Below, one piece after another: positions 8,949 to 17,157 of a stretch of 64,000 bases of DNA. Position numbers and translations under genes: made by a program. This DNA comes from Caulobacter sp. Root655 (GTDB taxonomy: Bacteria; Pseudomonadota; Alphaproteobacteria; Caulobacterales; Caulobacteraceae). The stretch spans positions 560,780 through 624,779 of the forward strand of contig NZ_LMHC01000001.1 in NCBI RefSeq assembly GCF_001427665.1, read 5' to 3'. Within the stretch, counting starts at the first letter, position 1. Each line of letters begins with the position of its first letter. Below the pieces are notes generated by a model. It ran no database searches. It was not told the origin of the DNA and saw only the letters and a program-made list of their open reading frames with translations.

Positions 8949-9401
8949 ATGACCGATCACGCCGAACCCGCCCTGGAGCTGATCTCGTTCTGCATCGGCG
9001 AGCAGGAGTTCTGCATCGACGTCAAGACGGTCCGCGAGATCCGCGGCTGGACCCCGGCCACCCCGATCCCGCACGCCCCCAGCTTCCTGAAGGGCGTCAT
9101 CAACCTGCGCGGCGCGATCATGCCGGTCATCGACCTGCGCAACCGCCTGGGCCTGGGCGTCACCGTCCCCGAGACCCGCCACGTCATCGTGGTGGTCGAG
9201 TGCCAGGACCGGCTGGCCGGCATCCTGGTCGACGCCGTCAGCGAGACCTTCACCGTATCGCGCGACCACCTGCAGCCGACCCCGGACCTGGGCACGGACG
9301 AACTGCGGTTCATCCAGGCGATCATCTCGTTGGACAGCCGCCTGATCACCTATCTGAAGATGGACGACGTCTTCCCGGCCCAGGTGCGCCAGGCGGCGTA
9401 G
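8949..9401 (+). CDS. cheW: Chemotaxis coupling protein CheW
   Basis: Cytoplasmic adaptor that links chemoreceptors to the CheA kinase, 150 residues, a single CheW domain. Typical segments are CIDVKTVREIRGW, PSFLKGVINLRGAIMPVIDL and GILVDAVSETFTV. Start at ATG 8949 (MTDHAEPALEL). No other chemotaxis gene is nearby, so it is an orphan paralogue serving an array encoded elsewhere. It ends in a strong intrinsic terminator, so it is monocistronic. Confidence 0.93.
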   Translation: MTDHAEPALELISFCIGEQEFCIDVKTVREIRGWTPATPIPHAPSFLKGVINLRGAIMPVIDLRNRLGLGVTVPETRHVIVVVECQDRLAGILVDAVSETFTVSRDHLQPTPDLGTDELRFIQAIISLDSRLITYLKMDDVFPAQVRQAA

Positions 9402-9425
9402 ACTTTCCGTTCCATCGCGAACGAC

Positions 9426-9457
9426 AAAAGGGCGGACCACCAGGTCCGCCCTTTTTT
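9426..9457 (+). terminator. Intrinsic terminator after cheW
   Basis: Perfect 9-bp stem GGGCGGACC / GGTCCGCCC with a four-base loop (ACCA), followed by TTTTTT. It lies about 25 bases after the cheW stop on the same strand. Confidence 0.9.
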
Positions 9458-9507
9458 GATTCAGCGGCGGGGACGGGGACAGGCGCATGCGCCTGTCCCC
9501 AATCGAT

Positions 9508-10005
9508 CTACTTCCCCCGCACGATCCGCGCCGCCGCCCCGTGGAAGCTGGCCTCGGCTTCGGCGGCGGCGGCCACGGCGTTGTGGCGGTCGGCCGAGAC
9601 CGGCATGGCCGCGCGGCCGGTGGTCGGGGCGGCGTAGCTCTGGGCCACCTTGCGGGCGTCCTGGGCGCGCAGGGCGGCGTTGGAGGCCGTGGTCTCATGC
9701 CAGTGGGCCAGCTGCTCGGCGGTCAGGGCCCCGTCGCTGGGCATGTCGCCATGGTGGACCACTTCGCCGAAGCCGATGGCCACGAAGCCGTGGATCACGC
9801 CGTAGTCCTCTTCCGACAGCAGGAAGGTGATCTGCCGCTCCTCGACCTGGCCGGTATAGACGTCCAGCTCGGGGTCGAACTCGCGCAGCACCAGCACGTC
9901 GCCGACCGCGAACTCGCGGTCGTTGCGGCGGATCTCGAAGCGCTTCTTGCCCGAGCGCACGGCGGCGAAATATTGCGGCCAGGTCTTCAGTTCGTGACGG
10001 GTCAT
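9508..10005 (-). CDS. DUF3850 (ASCH/PUA-like) domain protein
   Basis: 165-residue soluble protein. The first ~80 residues match DUF3850, an ASCH-superfamily RNA-binding-like fold: HELKTWPQYFAAVRSGKKRF, then EIRRNDREFAVGDVLVLREF. The remaining ~85 residues, Ala-rich with HWHETTASNAALRAQDARK, are not typical of the family and have no function I recognise. The ATG at 10005 precedes the conserved block directly. It is isolated between a terminator and a repeat, so it is probably monocistronic. The biological role is unknown. Confidence 0.75.
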   Translation of the reverse strand: MTRHELKTWPQYFAAVRSGKKRFEIRRNDREFAVGDVLVLREFDPELDVYTGQVEERQITFLLSEEDYGVIHGFVAIGFGEVVHHGDMPSDGALTAEQLAHWHETTASNAALRAQDARKVAQSYAAPTTGRAAMPVSADRHNAVAAAAEAEASFHGAAARIVRGK

Positions 10006-10102
10006 GGGGGACTTCTTCGGGAAACGGGAGGCGTGGCCTTAGCCGGCCGATCTGGCTGGAAGGTTAAGGCCTGGGAACGAGGTTGTGGAGAGATTTGGCG
10101 CC

Positions 10103-10209
10103 GTGCGTCCTTCGAGGCTCGGCTTCGCCTCGCACCTCAGGAAGAGGAATTCAGCAACAACGCTCCTCTTCCTGAGGCGCCCGCGCAGCGGGCCTCGAAG
10201 GACGCACGG
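10103..10209. repeat. Palindromic repeat, family B copy 1
   Basis: Arms GTGCGTCCTTCGAGG and CCTCGAAGGACGCAC, with inner pair CCTCAGGAAGAGGA / TCCTCTTCCTGAGG. Lies between the DUF3850 gene and engB. Other copies: 17044, 19162, 25746 and 40520. Confidence 0.88.
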
Positions 10210-10217
10210 CGGGTCCG

Positions 10218-10859
10218 CTAAGACAAACACGTCCGGGCGATCTCGGCGCGCAGTTCGGGCAGGCCGGCGCCCTTTTCGGACGAGGTGGCCAGCACCCTGG
10301 GGAAGGCGGCGGGGCGCTTGGCGATGGCCTTCAGGGTCGCGGCGACCGTGGCCTCGACCTCGGCCGGCTTCATCTTGTCGGCCTTGGTCAGGACGATCTG
10401 GTAGGAGACCGCCGCCACATCCAGGGCGTCCAGCGCCTCGGTGTCCACCGACTTCAGCCCGTGGCGGGCGTCGATCAGCAGATAGACCCGCTTCAGGTTG
10501 GCCCGGCCGCGCAGATAGGCCCGGCCCAGGTCCTGGAACTTGTCGGCCACGCTGCGGGAGACCCGCGCGAAGCCGTAGCCGGGCAGGTCGACCAGCCGCA
10601 GCTGCTCGGCCAGCACGAAGAAGTTGACCTCGCGCGTGCGGCCCGGCGAGTTCGAGGCCCGGGCCAGGTGGTTCTGGCCCACCAGGCCGTTGATCAGGCT
10701 GGACTTGCCGACGTTGGAGCGGCCGGCGAAGGCCACTTCCGGCAGGATCGGCGGCGGCATGCCGTCCATCTTGACGGCGCCCATCATGAAGGTCGCCGGC
10801 TGGGCGAACAGCACCCGGGCCGCCTCGATCTCGTCGTCGGTATAGGCGAGTTCGTCCAT
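10218..10859 (-). CDS. engB: Ribosome biogenesis GTP-binding protein EngB/YsxC
   Basis: Essential GTPase of large ribosomal subunit assembly, 213 residues. G1 GRSNVGKS (46-53), the G2 region [12 protein letters not shown]3 DLPGYG (91-96) and G4 TKAD (158-161) are all intact. The ATG at 10859 shares one base with the yidC stop (TGATG), so translation is coupled. The open frame continues far upstream antisense-like through yidC, which is ignored. Last gene of rpmH-rnpA-yidC-engB, the conserved alphaproteobacterial order. Confidence 0.95.
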   Translation of the reverse strand: MDELAYTDDEIEAARVLFAQPATFMMGAVKMDGMPPPILPEVAFAGRSNVGKSSLINGLVGQNHLARASNSPGRTREVNFFVLAEQLRLVDLPGYGFARVSRSVADKFQDLGRAYLRGRANLKRVYLLIDARHGLKSVDTEALDALDVAAVSYQIVLTKADKMKPAEVEATVAATLKAIAKRPAAFPRVLATSSEKGAGLPELRAEIARTCLS

Positions 10860-12721
10860 CAGGTGGCCTCGGCGGTCTTGCCGCGGAAGCGGTTCAGGAG
10901 CTGGTCGATCGGGTTGTCCACCTTGTAGCGGCGCATGATGATGTACTGCTGCAGGATGGTCAGCACGTTGCTCCAGCACCAGTAGATCACCAGGCCCACC
11001 GAGAACTGCGACAGGGTGAAGGTGAAGATGATCGGGAACAGCTGGAAGATCTTCTGCTGCAGCGGATCGCCGGCCGGCGGGTTCATCGCCGTGGTCAGCC
11101 ACATGGTGAAGCCGTACAGCAGCGGCCAGACGCCGATGTGCAGCGGGCCGTCCAGGAATCCGCCGATCAACGGGGCCATTGCCGGATCCCAGTGGATCGC
11201 GCCGAACAGCTTCCAGATGGTGGAGGGGTCGCGGGCCGACAGGTCGGTGATCCAGCCGAAGAACGGCGCGTGCCGCATCTCGATGGTCACCGTCAGCACC
11301 TTGTACAGCGAGTAGAAGATCGGAATCTGGATCAGCATGGGCACGCAGCCCATCATCGGATTGATTTTCTCCTTGCCGTACAGCGCCATCATTTCCTGCT
11401 GCTGCTTGGCGGGATCGTCCTTGTGCTTGGCCTTGAGCTTCTCGACCTCGGGGGCGATCTTCTTCATCTTGGCCATGGACTCGTAGCTCTTGTCCGCCAG
11501 CGGGAAGAGGATGAGCTTCAGGGCCACGGTCAGCAGCATGATGGCGACGCCGAAGTTGCCGACCAGCTTGTAGAAGATCTCCAGGACGTTGAAGATCGGG
11601 CGGGTGAACACCGAGAACATGCCCCAGTCGACGGCCTTGTCGAAGCTGGGGATGACGCTGGCGGGACGGTTCCAGAACTGCCACCAGACCACCGGCTTGC
11701 CGCCGTATTCGTAGCGGGTCAGCAGCGGTACGGTCTTGGCGCCGGCGAACAGGCGGGTGGTGTGGTTGACGGTCTGGCCGGGCTGCAGCGACTTGGCGGC
11801 GCCCAGGAACATCGACTCATAGATGTCGACGCCGCTGGCGGGCACCACGCGGAAGTGGCCCTGCACGGTCTCGGACTGCTCGGGCACCAGGGCCGCCAGC
11901 CAGTACTTGTCGGTGATGCCGTTCCAGCCGCCCTTGGACTCGAAGGTCTGGTCCGGCTTGTCCTTCTTCCACTTCTGGTACTTCGTCTGGCTCAGGACGT
12001 ACTTCTCGTCCTTGACGCCGCCGAACACGCCGATGGCGCCTTCGTGGACGATCTGAGTCTTGCCCAGGGTGTCGGGAACGCCCTGGCGCTGGACCGAGGC
12101 GTAGGGGGCCACGGCGACGGCCGCGCCGCCCTGGTTGCGGACGCTGTCGGCGACGGTGAACATCGCGTCGCTGTCGACCGAGATCTGGCGGGTGAACACC
12201 AGGCCCTGGCCGTTGTCATAGGTCAGGGTGACCGGGGAATTGGGGCGCAGCACCTGACCGGCCGGGGCCGTCCACACGGTTTGCGGCGTGGGCAGGCCCG
12301 GCAGGTTGGCGCCGGCCCAGCCGAAGTCGGCGAACCAGGCGTGCTCGGCGCCCTCGGGGCGGAACAGCTCGACCGGCGGCGAATTCTTGTCGGCCGTCTG
12401 GGTGAAGCGCTTCAGCCAGAGGTCATCGATGCGCGCGCCCTTCAGGGCGATCGAACCCGACAGGGCCGGGGTGTCGACGATGATGCGCGGGCTCTGGGCC
12501 TTGGCCTCGTCGCGCGACAGCTTCAGCGGCTGGGGCTTGCCGTCGGCGCCGACCACCATGCCGGGCGTCAGGGCGACCTGCGCCTCGGCGACCTTCCTGG
12601 CCTGGACGGCGGCGGCTTCCTTGCGGCTGGCCGGGCCCGCGTACAGGAACTGGTAGCCGATCAGGATCGCAAACGCGCAGATGAGGAACATCAGCGTGTT
12701 TTTGTTGGAGTCGTTCTGCAT
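10859..12721 (-). CDS. yidC: Membrane protein insertase YidC
   Basis: Inner-membrane insertase/foldase of the Oxa1 family, 620 residues. An N-terminal transmembrane segment (about residues 9-26) is followed by a large periplasmic beta domain (about 60-350). The insertase core has [20 protein letters not shown], a cytoplasmic hairpin with [34 protein letters not shown] and the C-terminal helix pair around [20 protein letters not shown]. It starts eight bases after rnpA and touches engB. The yidD frame often found between rnpA and yidC is absent here. Confidence 0.97.
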   Translation of the reverse strand: MQNDSNKNTLMFLICAFAILIGYQFLYAGPASRKEAAAVQARKVAEAQVALTPGMVVGADGKPQPLKLSRDEAKAQSPRIIVDTPALSGSIALKGARIDDLWLKRFTQTADKNSPPVELFRPEGAEHAWFADFGWAGANLPGLPTPQTVWTAPAGQVLRPNSPVTLTYDNGQGLVFTRQISVDSDAMFTVADSVRNQGGAAVAVAPYASVQRQGVPDTLGKTQIVHEGAIGVFGGVKDEKYVLSQTKYQKWKKDKPDQTFESKGGWNGITDKYWLAALVPEQSETVQGHFRVVPASGVDIYESMFLGAAKSLQPGQTVNHTTRLFAGAKTVPLLTRYEYGGKPVVWWQFWNRPASVIPSFDKAVDWGMFSVFTRPIFNVLEIFYKLVGNFGVAIMLLTVALKLILFPLADKSYESMAKMKKIAPEVEKLKAKHKDDPAKQQQEMMALYGKEKINPMMGCVPMLIQIPIFYSLYKVLTVTIEMRHAPFFGWITDLSARDPSTIWKLFGAIHWDPAMAPLIGGFLDGPLHIGVWPLLYGFTMWLTTAMNPPAGDPLQQKIFQLFPIIFTFTLSQFSVGLVIYWCWSNVLTILQQYIIMRRYKVDNPIDQLLNRFRGKTAEAT

Positions 12722-12729
12722 GGGGTGAC

Positions 12730-13164
12730 TTAACCAGAAACGGAGGAATCGGGCGCGACGGGGGCGTGCGGAGCGGGCTTGTCGCCCGGGCCCGCGCGAT
12801 CGTGTTCGGCGGCGAGGCTTATCAGCGCGGTTTTAACATCGTCAAGCAAACGCCCCCACGCCCGCTGGCCAGTTCCGCCGCGGGCAATGAACACATAGTC
12901 GCATGAAGGGCGGCCATGAAGGGGAAGAAGTAGCCTGGCGGCCTCGCGAAGGCGTCTTTTGGCGCGATTTCGCTGAACGGAGCCGCCGATCTTCTTGGTG
13001 GCGGTGAATCCGACCCGGATCAGCGGGTCGTCGTCGAGGCGGGCGCGCATCTGCATGAACACCGCGCCGCGCGCCAGGGCCGGAGCCTTGGCGGCCCTCA
13101 GGAAGTCCGGGCGCTTCCTGAGGCGCTCGATCTTCACGGATGGCGGAAGCTGGGCTTCGGTCAT
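12730..13164 (-). CDS. rnpA: Ribonuclease P protein component
   Basis: Protein subunit of RNase P, which matures tRNA 5' ends with the catalytic RNA; 144 residues. The RNR motif block is present (QRNRAKRRLREA), preceded by RVGFTATKKIGGSV. N-terminal RLRKRPDFL is the usual start of the conserved region. The ATG at 13164 follows immediately after a terminator-like hairpin and its T-run; a downstream GTG at 13137 is an alternative start. The C-terminal ~30 residues (Pro/Asp-rich) exceed the usual family length. Confidence 0.93.
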   Translation of the reverse strand: MTEAQLPPSVKIERLRKRPDFLRAAKAPALARGAVFMQMRARLDDDPLIRVGFTATKKIGGSVQRNRAKRRLREAARLLLPLHGRPSCDYVFIARGGTGQRAWGRLLDDVKTALISLAAEHDRAGPGDKPAPHAPVAPDSSVSG

Positions 13165-13222
13165 GAAAAAAGCCGCCCTTTCCGGCGCAGGCGCTGGGCC
13201 TGGTTCGAGGAAAGGGCGGCTT
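13165..13222 (-). terminator. Terminator/attenuator between rpmH and rnpA
   Basis: Read on the minus strand, GAAGCCGCCCTTTCC pairs with GGAAAGGGCGGCTT across a GC-rich loop of about 27 bases, followed by TTTTTTC and then directly by the rnpA ATG. It sits downstream of rpmH and would limit readthrough into rnpA, giving more L34 than RNase P protein. Confidence 0.8.
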
Positions 13223-13263
13223 CCATCATGGTCTTGTTTCCCGCGAAAAGCGGGAGAAGGCTT

Positions 13264-13398
13264 TTAGGCCGTCAGGCGCTTACGGCCCTTGGCGCGGCGA
13301 CGCGCGACGATCTTCTGGCCGTTCTTGGTGGCCATACGCGCGCGGTAGCCGTGACGGCGGGCTCGCACGAGCTTCGACGGCTGGAATGTCCGCTTCAC
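13264..13398 (-). CDS. rpmH: 50S ribosomal protein L34
   Basis: 44-residue basic ribosomal protein: (M)[20 protein letters not shown] then [20 protein letters not shown], the complete L34 signature. The start is GTG 13398 with GGAG seven bases upstream. First gene of rpmH-rnpA-yidC-engB, read from a clear sigma70-type promoter. Confidence 0.96.
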   Translation of the reverse strand: MKRTFQPSKLVRARRHGYRARMATKNGQKIVARRRAKGRKRLTA

Positions 13399-13458
13399 GA
13401 GGTGGCTCCGATAATAATGGGACGCGAGGGCCGAGGGGCCTCCGCGAGTGAGGGGCGG

Positions 13459-13487
13459 TGGATAAGGGAAGGGGCGCGGCCTGTCAA
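13459..13487 (-). promoter_or_regulatory. Housekeeping promoter of rpmH
   Basis: On the minus strand, TTGACA (13487-13482) and TATCCA (13464-13459) are separated by 17 bases. Transcription would start near 13451, leaving a leader of about 50 bases before the rpmH GTG. Confidence 0.65.
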
Positions 13488-13501
13488 CATGAGTCCGCGC
13501 C

Positions 13502-13828
13502 TTATCGAGCCCGCAGCCGAACGGGATCATCCTGACCCGGCAATTTCACGTGCAGCACCCGCACGTCTCCAGCAGTGGCGTTGTCGGCCGTGTCAGGCAG
13601 GACGCGGAAGTAGATCGTGCAGCCGCTGACGATCCGCTCGCGCACGCCAGCGAACTTGGCGCTCGTCCTGAACCGCACCGGGGCGTTGATCAGGTCCTCG
13701 ATGGCTTCGACCAGATCCTGAAGGCGCCGCAAGGCTTGGGGCGTGGGTCCATCATAGGCGAAAAACCGATCCGCCGCCGCCACGATGTCGCCCTCCGCGC
13801 GTGGCGAGACAACCAGTTCGCGGACCAA
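13502..13828 (-). CDS. ParE/RelE-superfamily toxin
   Basis: 108 residues with the ParE/RelE toxin layout: [19 protein letters not shown] at the N-terminus, a central helix pair ([17 protein letters not shown]) and a C-terminal strand block [17 protein letters not shown] then [15 protein letters not shown]. Members of the fold either poison DNA gyrase (ParE) or cleave mRNA (RelE); the branch cannot be settled by eye. It starts with TTG 13828, only six bases after the upstream small gene, as in antitoxin-toxin operons. The weak start codon fits the usual excess of antitoxin over toxin. Confidence 0.7.
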   Translation of the reverse strand: MVRELVVSPRAEGDIVAAADRFFAYDGPTPQALRRLQDLVEAIEDLINAPVRFRTSAKFAGVRERIVSGCTIYFRVLPDTADNATAGDVRVLHVKLPGQDDPVRLRAR

Positions 13829-13834
13829 CTGGGA

Positions 13835-14035
13835 TCAGTCGCGCTTGGCGAGGGCGACACGCGCCCGCGCGTCATCCAGCACGCGTCTGAGAAAAGTCGC
13901 GGCGTCCTGGCCCCGCAGGCCGAGGCCCGCGTCACAATCGCGATCCGCCTTCGCCAAGATGGCGGCTGTCTCCAGATCCTCGGCCGAGGACACTTCGGAA
14001 GGTTGCGAAACGGCATGATCGCGACGGCTGGACAT
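13835..14035 (-). CDS. Putative antitoxin of the ParE/RelE-like pair
   Basis: 66-residue charged protein (MSSRRDHAVSQPSEVSSAED ... ARARVALAKRD) directly upstream of the toxin gene on the same strand, six bases apart. The predicted helical C-terminal half, AATFLRRVLDDARARVAL, would suit toxin binding. No clear ribbon-helix-helix is visible, so the assignment depends on position and size. Confidence 0.55.
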   Translation of the reverse strand: MSSRRDHAVSQPSEVSSAEDLETAAILAKADRDCDAGLGLRGQDAATFLRRVLDDARARVALAKRD

Positions 14036-14088
14036 GGTTCGATCATAGCTCGCTCAGGCGGCGATTGGAACCTGCCGCCGGGGTGGGC

Positions 14089-15078
14089 TCAGGTGGAGAT
14101 ATCGGGCCGGATCACCGCCTTGCCGATCACTTGGCGCTCCGCCAGCAACTCGAACGCCTCGCGCCACCGCTCCAGCGGCAGTTCCGCATGCACATGCGGA
14201 TGGATCACGCCCTGGTCCGCCATCCTCCGCACCGCCTCGACGTTCTCGCGCCCCTTCTCCGGGAACTGGCGGCCGTACTCGCCGGCCCGCACGCCCATCA
14301 CCGAGAAGCCCTTGATCAGCGGCATGTTGACCGAGAGCGTCGGGATGCGCCCCGTCGTGAAGCCGATCACCAGCAGCCGGCCGTCGAAGGCGATGCAGCG
14401 CACGCTCTCGTCGAACACGTCGCCGCCGACGGGGTCGTAGATCACGTCGGCGCCGCGTCCGCCGGTGATCGCCTTGACCTTGTCCTTGAAGCCCTCGGTG
14501 ACATTGACCACGGCGTCGGGGGCGTAGAGGGCCTGGATCGCCGCCAGCTTGCCGTCGGAGGCCGAGGCGGCGATCACCCTGGCGCCCAGGGCCTTGGCCA
14601 GGTCCACCGCCGCCAGGCCCACGCCGCCGGCCGCGCCGTGCACCAGCACCCACTCGCCGGGCTCCAGCCGCGCCCGCCGTACCAGGGCGACATAGGCGGT
14701 GAGGTAGGCCGCGCCATAGGCCGCCGCCTCGCCGAACGACAGCCGGGCGGGCTTGGGCTTCAGGGCGTCGGCCGATAGCACCGCATAGTCCGCGAACCCG
14801 CCCAGCCGCGCGCCGCCGACCACGGCGTCGCCGATCTTCCAGCCCGTCACCCCCTCGCCCAGGGCCGCCACCTCGCCGGCCAGGTCGAGGCCGGGCGTGA
14901 AGGGCAGGGGCGGCTTGAACTGGTATTCGCCGCGGGTCATCAGCAGGTCGGGGAAATTGACGCTGGCGGCCTTCACCCGGACCATCACCTCGCCGGGCCC
15001 CGGCGTGGGCGTGGGGACGTCGCGGATCGCGCAGCCGGCGAAATCAGGAGCCAGGGTTTCGACGACGAGGGCGCGCAT
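14089..15078 (-). CDS. Zinc-free NADPH:quinone oxidoreductase (MDR family)
   Basis: 329-residue medium-chain dehydrogenase/reductase of the quinone oxidoreductase group. The N-terminal GroES-like domain has ASVNFPDLLMTRGEYQ and PFTPGLDLAGEV. The Rossmann motif GAAGGVG (148-154) binds NADPH. Zinc-ligand cysteines are absent, typical of QOR enzymes that reduce quinones or enoyl compounds. It is also close to mammalian NADPH oxidoreductase-like (QORL2) proteins. The substrate is unknown. A family D repeat lies immediately upstream, so its promoter must be within or beyond that repeat. Confidence 0.85.
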   Translation of the reverse strand: MRALVVETLAPDFAGCAIRDVPTPTPGPGEVMVRVKAASVNFPDLLMTRGEYQFKPPLPFTPGLDLAGEVAALGEGVTGWKIGDAVVGGARLGGFADYAVLSADALKPKPARLSFGEAAAYGAAYLTAYVALVRRARLEPGEWVLVHGAAGGVGLAAVDLAKALGARVIAASASDGKLAAIQALYAPDAVVNVTEGFKDKVKAITGGRGADVIYDPVGGDVFDESVRCIAFDGRLLVIGFTTGRIPTLSVNMPLIKGFSVMGVRAGEYGRQFPEKGRENVEAVRRMADQGVIHPHVHAELPLERWREAFELLAERQVIGKAVIRPDIST

Positions 15079-15081
15079 CAG

Positions 15082-15213
15082 ACTCCCTTCCCCCTGGAGG
15101 GGGGAAGGGTTGGGGATGGGGGTGGAAACGGTTCAGGATAGGGCTGGAACGCGGCGCGACCCACCACCGGCGCCACCCCCATCCCTGCCCTTCCCCCCTC
15201 CAGGGGGAAGGGT
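15082..15213. repeat. Palindromic repeat, family D copy 2
   Basis: Arms CTCCCTTCCCCCTGGAGGGG and CCCTCCAGGGGGAAGGG, with a GGGGATGGGGGTGG / CCACCCCCATCCC-like inner pair. It separates the alpha/beta hydrolase from the quinone oxidoreductase gene and matches the copy at 3877-4009. Confidence 0.85.
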
Positions 15214-15232
15214 TCAAGAACGCTATTCATCG

Positions 15233-16276
15233 CTAGGTCCGCGCCTCGAACCCCGCCCGCACCAGCCGCGCGATCTCCCGGCACGCCGCGTCGGCCGCGG
15301 GGACCGCCCCGGTGAACGCCGTGAACCCGTGCGCCAGGCTGTCGTAGCAGCGGTAGGTGGTCGGCACGCCGGCCGCGACCAGGCGCTTGGCGTAGGCCTC
15401 GCCCTGGTCGACCAGCGGGTCGAAGCCGGCGGTGATCACCACGGCGGGGGCCAGGCCCGCCAGGTCGGTGGTCTTGTCGGGCGACAGGCGCGGATCGGCC
15501 GGGTTGGCGTCCGGACCCATATAGTGGCCCATGAACCAGTCCATGATCGGCCGGCTCAGCGGATAGGCGTCGGCATAGGTGGTCATGGACGCGGTCTCGC
15601 TGGCCACGTCGACGGCGGGGTAGATCAGCAGCTGCAGGGCCGGCTGGGCCTCGCCCGTCCGCTGCATCTCCTGGGCGACGATGGCCGCGAAGTTGCCGCC
15701 CATGGAATCGCCGCCGATCGCCGCCGTCCCGGGCAGGGCCCCAAAGCGGGCGGCGTTGTCGCGGCTCCAGCGGAAGGCGGCCAGCACGTCGTCCAGACCG
15801 GCCGGGAAGCGGTGGTCGGGGGCCAGGCGGTAGTCGACCGAGATCACCGCCGTGCGGGCGATCCGCGCCAGGATCCCGCAAAAGGCGTGGCAGGTTTCCA
15901 GGTCGCCGATCACCCCGCCGCCGAAGTGGGCGAAGACGATCAGCGGCGCGTCGCTGTCCTGGTCGGCCGGGCGGTAGGCGCGGAGCTTCAAGGGGCCTTC
16001 AGGCCCGTCGATCGACAGGGTCTCGGTGCGTACGCCGGGCTCGGGCGGACCGCTCATGGCCGCCAGGCCCTTGGCGCTGGCGGCGCGGGCCTCGTCCGGC
16101 GACAGGCTGGTGATCGACGGCATCTTGGCCGCTGCGGCGGTGAGGAACTGGAAGCGCGGGTCCAGGGTGCGTCCGCCGCGATAGACCGTCCCGCCGCCGG
16201 ACATCGCCCGCAGGATCGGGCCGGGCAGCGACATCAGGACCTTGAGGATGAACTTCTGGACGGCGGGATCGGCCAT
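15233..16276 (-). CDS. HSL-type alpha/beta hydrolase (esterase/lipase)
   Basis: 347-residue hydrolase of the hormone-sensitive-lipase family. Catalytic residues: Ser191 in GGDSMGGN, Asp286 in GFDPLVD, His316 in LAHGF. The oxyanion motif, usually HGGG, reads HFGGG (117-121). SVDYRLAPDHRFPAGLDD is the classic family segment. No signal peptide, so it is cytoplasmic. It begins 36 bases after the TetR gene on the same strand, so the pair is probably one transcript controlled by that regulator. The natural ester substrate is unknown. Confidence 0.9.
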   Translation of the reverse strand: MADPAVQKFILKVLMSLPGPILRAMSGGGTVYRGGRTLDPRFQFLTAAAAKMPSITSLSPDEARAASAKGLAAMSGPPEPGVRTETLSIDGPEGPLKLRAYRPADQDSDAPLIVFAHFGGGVIGDLETCHAFCGILARIARTAVISVDYRLAPDHRFPAGLDDVLAAFRWSRDNAARFGALPGTAAIGGDSMGGNFAAIVAQEMQRTGEAQPALQLLIYPAVDVASETASMTTYADAYPLSRPIMDWFMGHYMGPDANPADPRLSPDKTTDLAGLAPAVVITAGFDPLVDQGEAYAKRLVAAGVPTTYRCYDSLAHGFTAFTGAVPAADAACREIARLVRAGFEART

Positions 16277-16312
16277 TTGGGGGCTCTCGTTGTTGTCGGG
16301 CGCGAAAAGGCT

Positions 16313-16954
16313 CTAGAGGCGAGGCAGGGCGGGCAGGCCGCCCAGGATCATCCGGACGGCGAAGTCGGCCGCGCCCTCGACGTCGATCGGCCGGCGCTCC
16401 AGCATCTTGTCGCCGACCTCGCGGGCCACCGCGATACAGGCGGCGGTGAAGTAGTCCAGGTCGACGGCCGGGGCGTGGTCGTGCTCCAGCACCTTGGCGA
16501 AGGCGTCGCGCACCTCGTCGAACACCGCGACGATTTCCGGGGTGGCGCGGGCGTGGGGAAAGACCTCGCCGGCCGGCCGGTTGATCCGCCAGCTCTCGTG
16601 CTCGCCTTCCAGAAAGTCGAAATAGGCGCGGATGGCGCCGCGCAGGAAGCTTTCGAAATCGACGGCCTTGTCGGACTCGGCCCGCAGGATCGGCCGGAAG
16701 CGCCGCGCGCCGTCGTCGGCCAGGGCGTCGAACACCTCTTCCTTGGACTTGTAGTAATTGTAGAAGGTGCCCGAGGCCAAACCCGTGCGGCGGATGATGT
16801 CGCGCACCGTGGCGGTCTCGTAGCCCAGCTCGCCGAACACCGCGCGCGCCGCGTCGAGGATCGCCTGGCGATTGGCGACCTTGGTGCGCTCGCGCTTGCC
16901 CGGACGGCTGTCCTCCGGATCCGGGCGGGCGGGGAAATAGGCGATGTTCGACAT
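16313..16954 (-). CDS. TetR-family transcriptional regulator
   Basis: 213 residues. The N-terminal helix-turn-helix is clear: ATVRDIIRRTGLASGTFYNY then YKSKEEVFDALADD. The C-terminal ligand domain follows the pattern of TetR proteins that respond to acyl or aromatic ligands. It lies directly upstream of the esterase gene, which it probably controls. An alternative in-frame start is the MSN at 16954, used here because it precedes RPGKRERTKVANRQAILDA by a normal distance. Confidence 0.9.
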   Translation of the reverse strand: MSNIAYFPARPDPEDSRPGKRERTKVANRQAILDAARAVFGELGYETATVRDIIRRTGLASGTFYNYYKSKEEVFDALADDGARRFRPILRAESDKAVDFESFLRGAIRAYFDFLEGEHESWRINRPAGEVFPHARATPEIVAVFDEVRDAFAKVLEHDHAPAVDLDYFTAACIAVAREVGDKMLERRPIDVEGAADFAVRMILGGLPALPRL

Positions 16955-17043
16955 CGGAACGCGACTCGTGGCGAGGCCAGATGACGCCCCGTCATGATTT
17001 CAGCCCCAATCGGGGATTGGAGCAAGCTCTGGCTGAACCGCCC

Positions 17044-17150
17044 TGCGTCCTTCGAGGCTTCGCTTCGCTACGCACCTCAGGATGAGGACGGTGGTCTGTT
17101 TCTGATTTCCTCATCCTGAGGCGCCCGCGCAGCGGGCCTCGAAGGACGCA
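17044..17150. repeat. Palindromic repeat, family B copy 2
   Basis: Arms TGCGTCCTTCGAGG and CCTCGAAGGACGCA, inner pair CCTCAGGATGAGGA / TCCTCATCCTGAGG. Lies between the FMO gene (its stop is at 17158) and the TetR gene, fully outside coding sequence. Confidence 0.88.
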
Positions 17151-17157
17151 CCGCGTT

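Noticed and set aside
10860..11684. N-terminal extension of engB to 11684
   Set aside because: The extension is the shadow frame of yidC; the conserved EngB protein begins at 10859, overlapping the yidC stop by one base.
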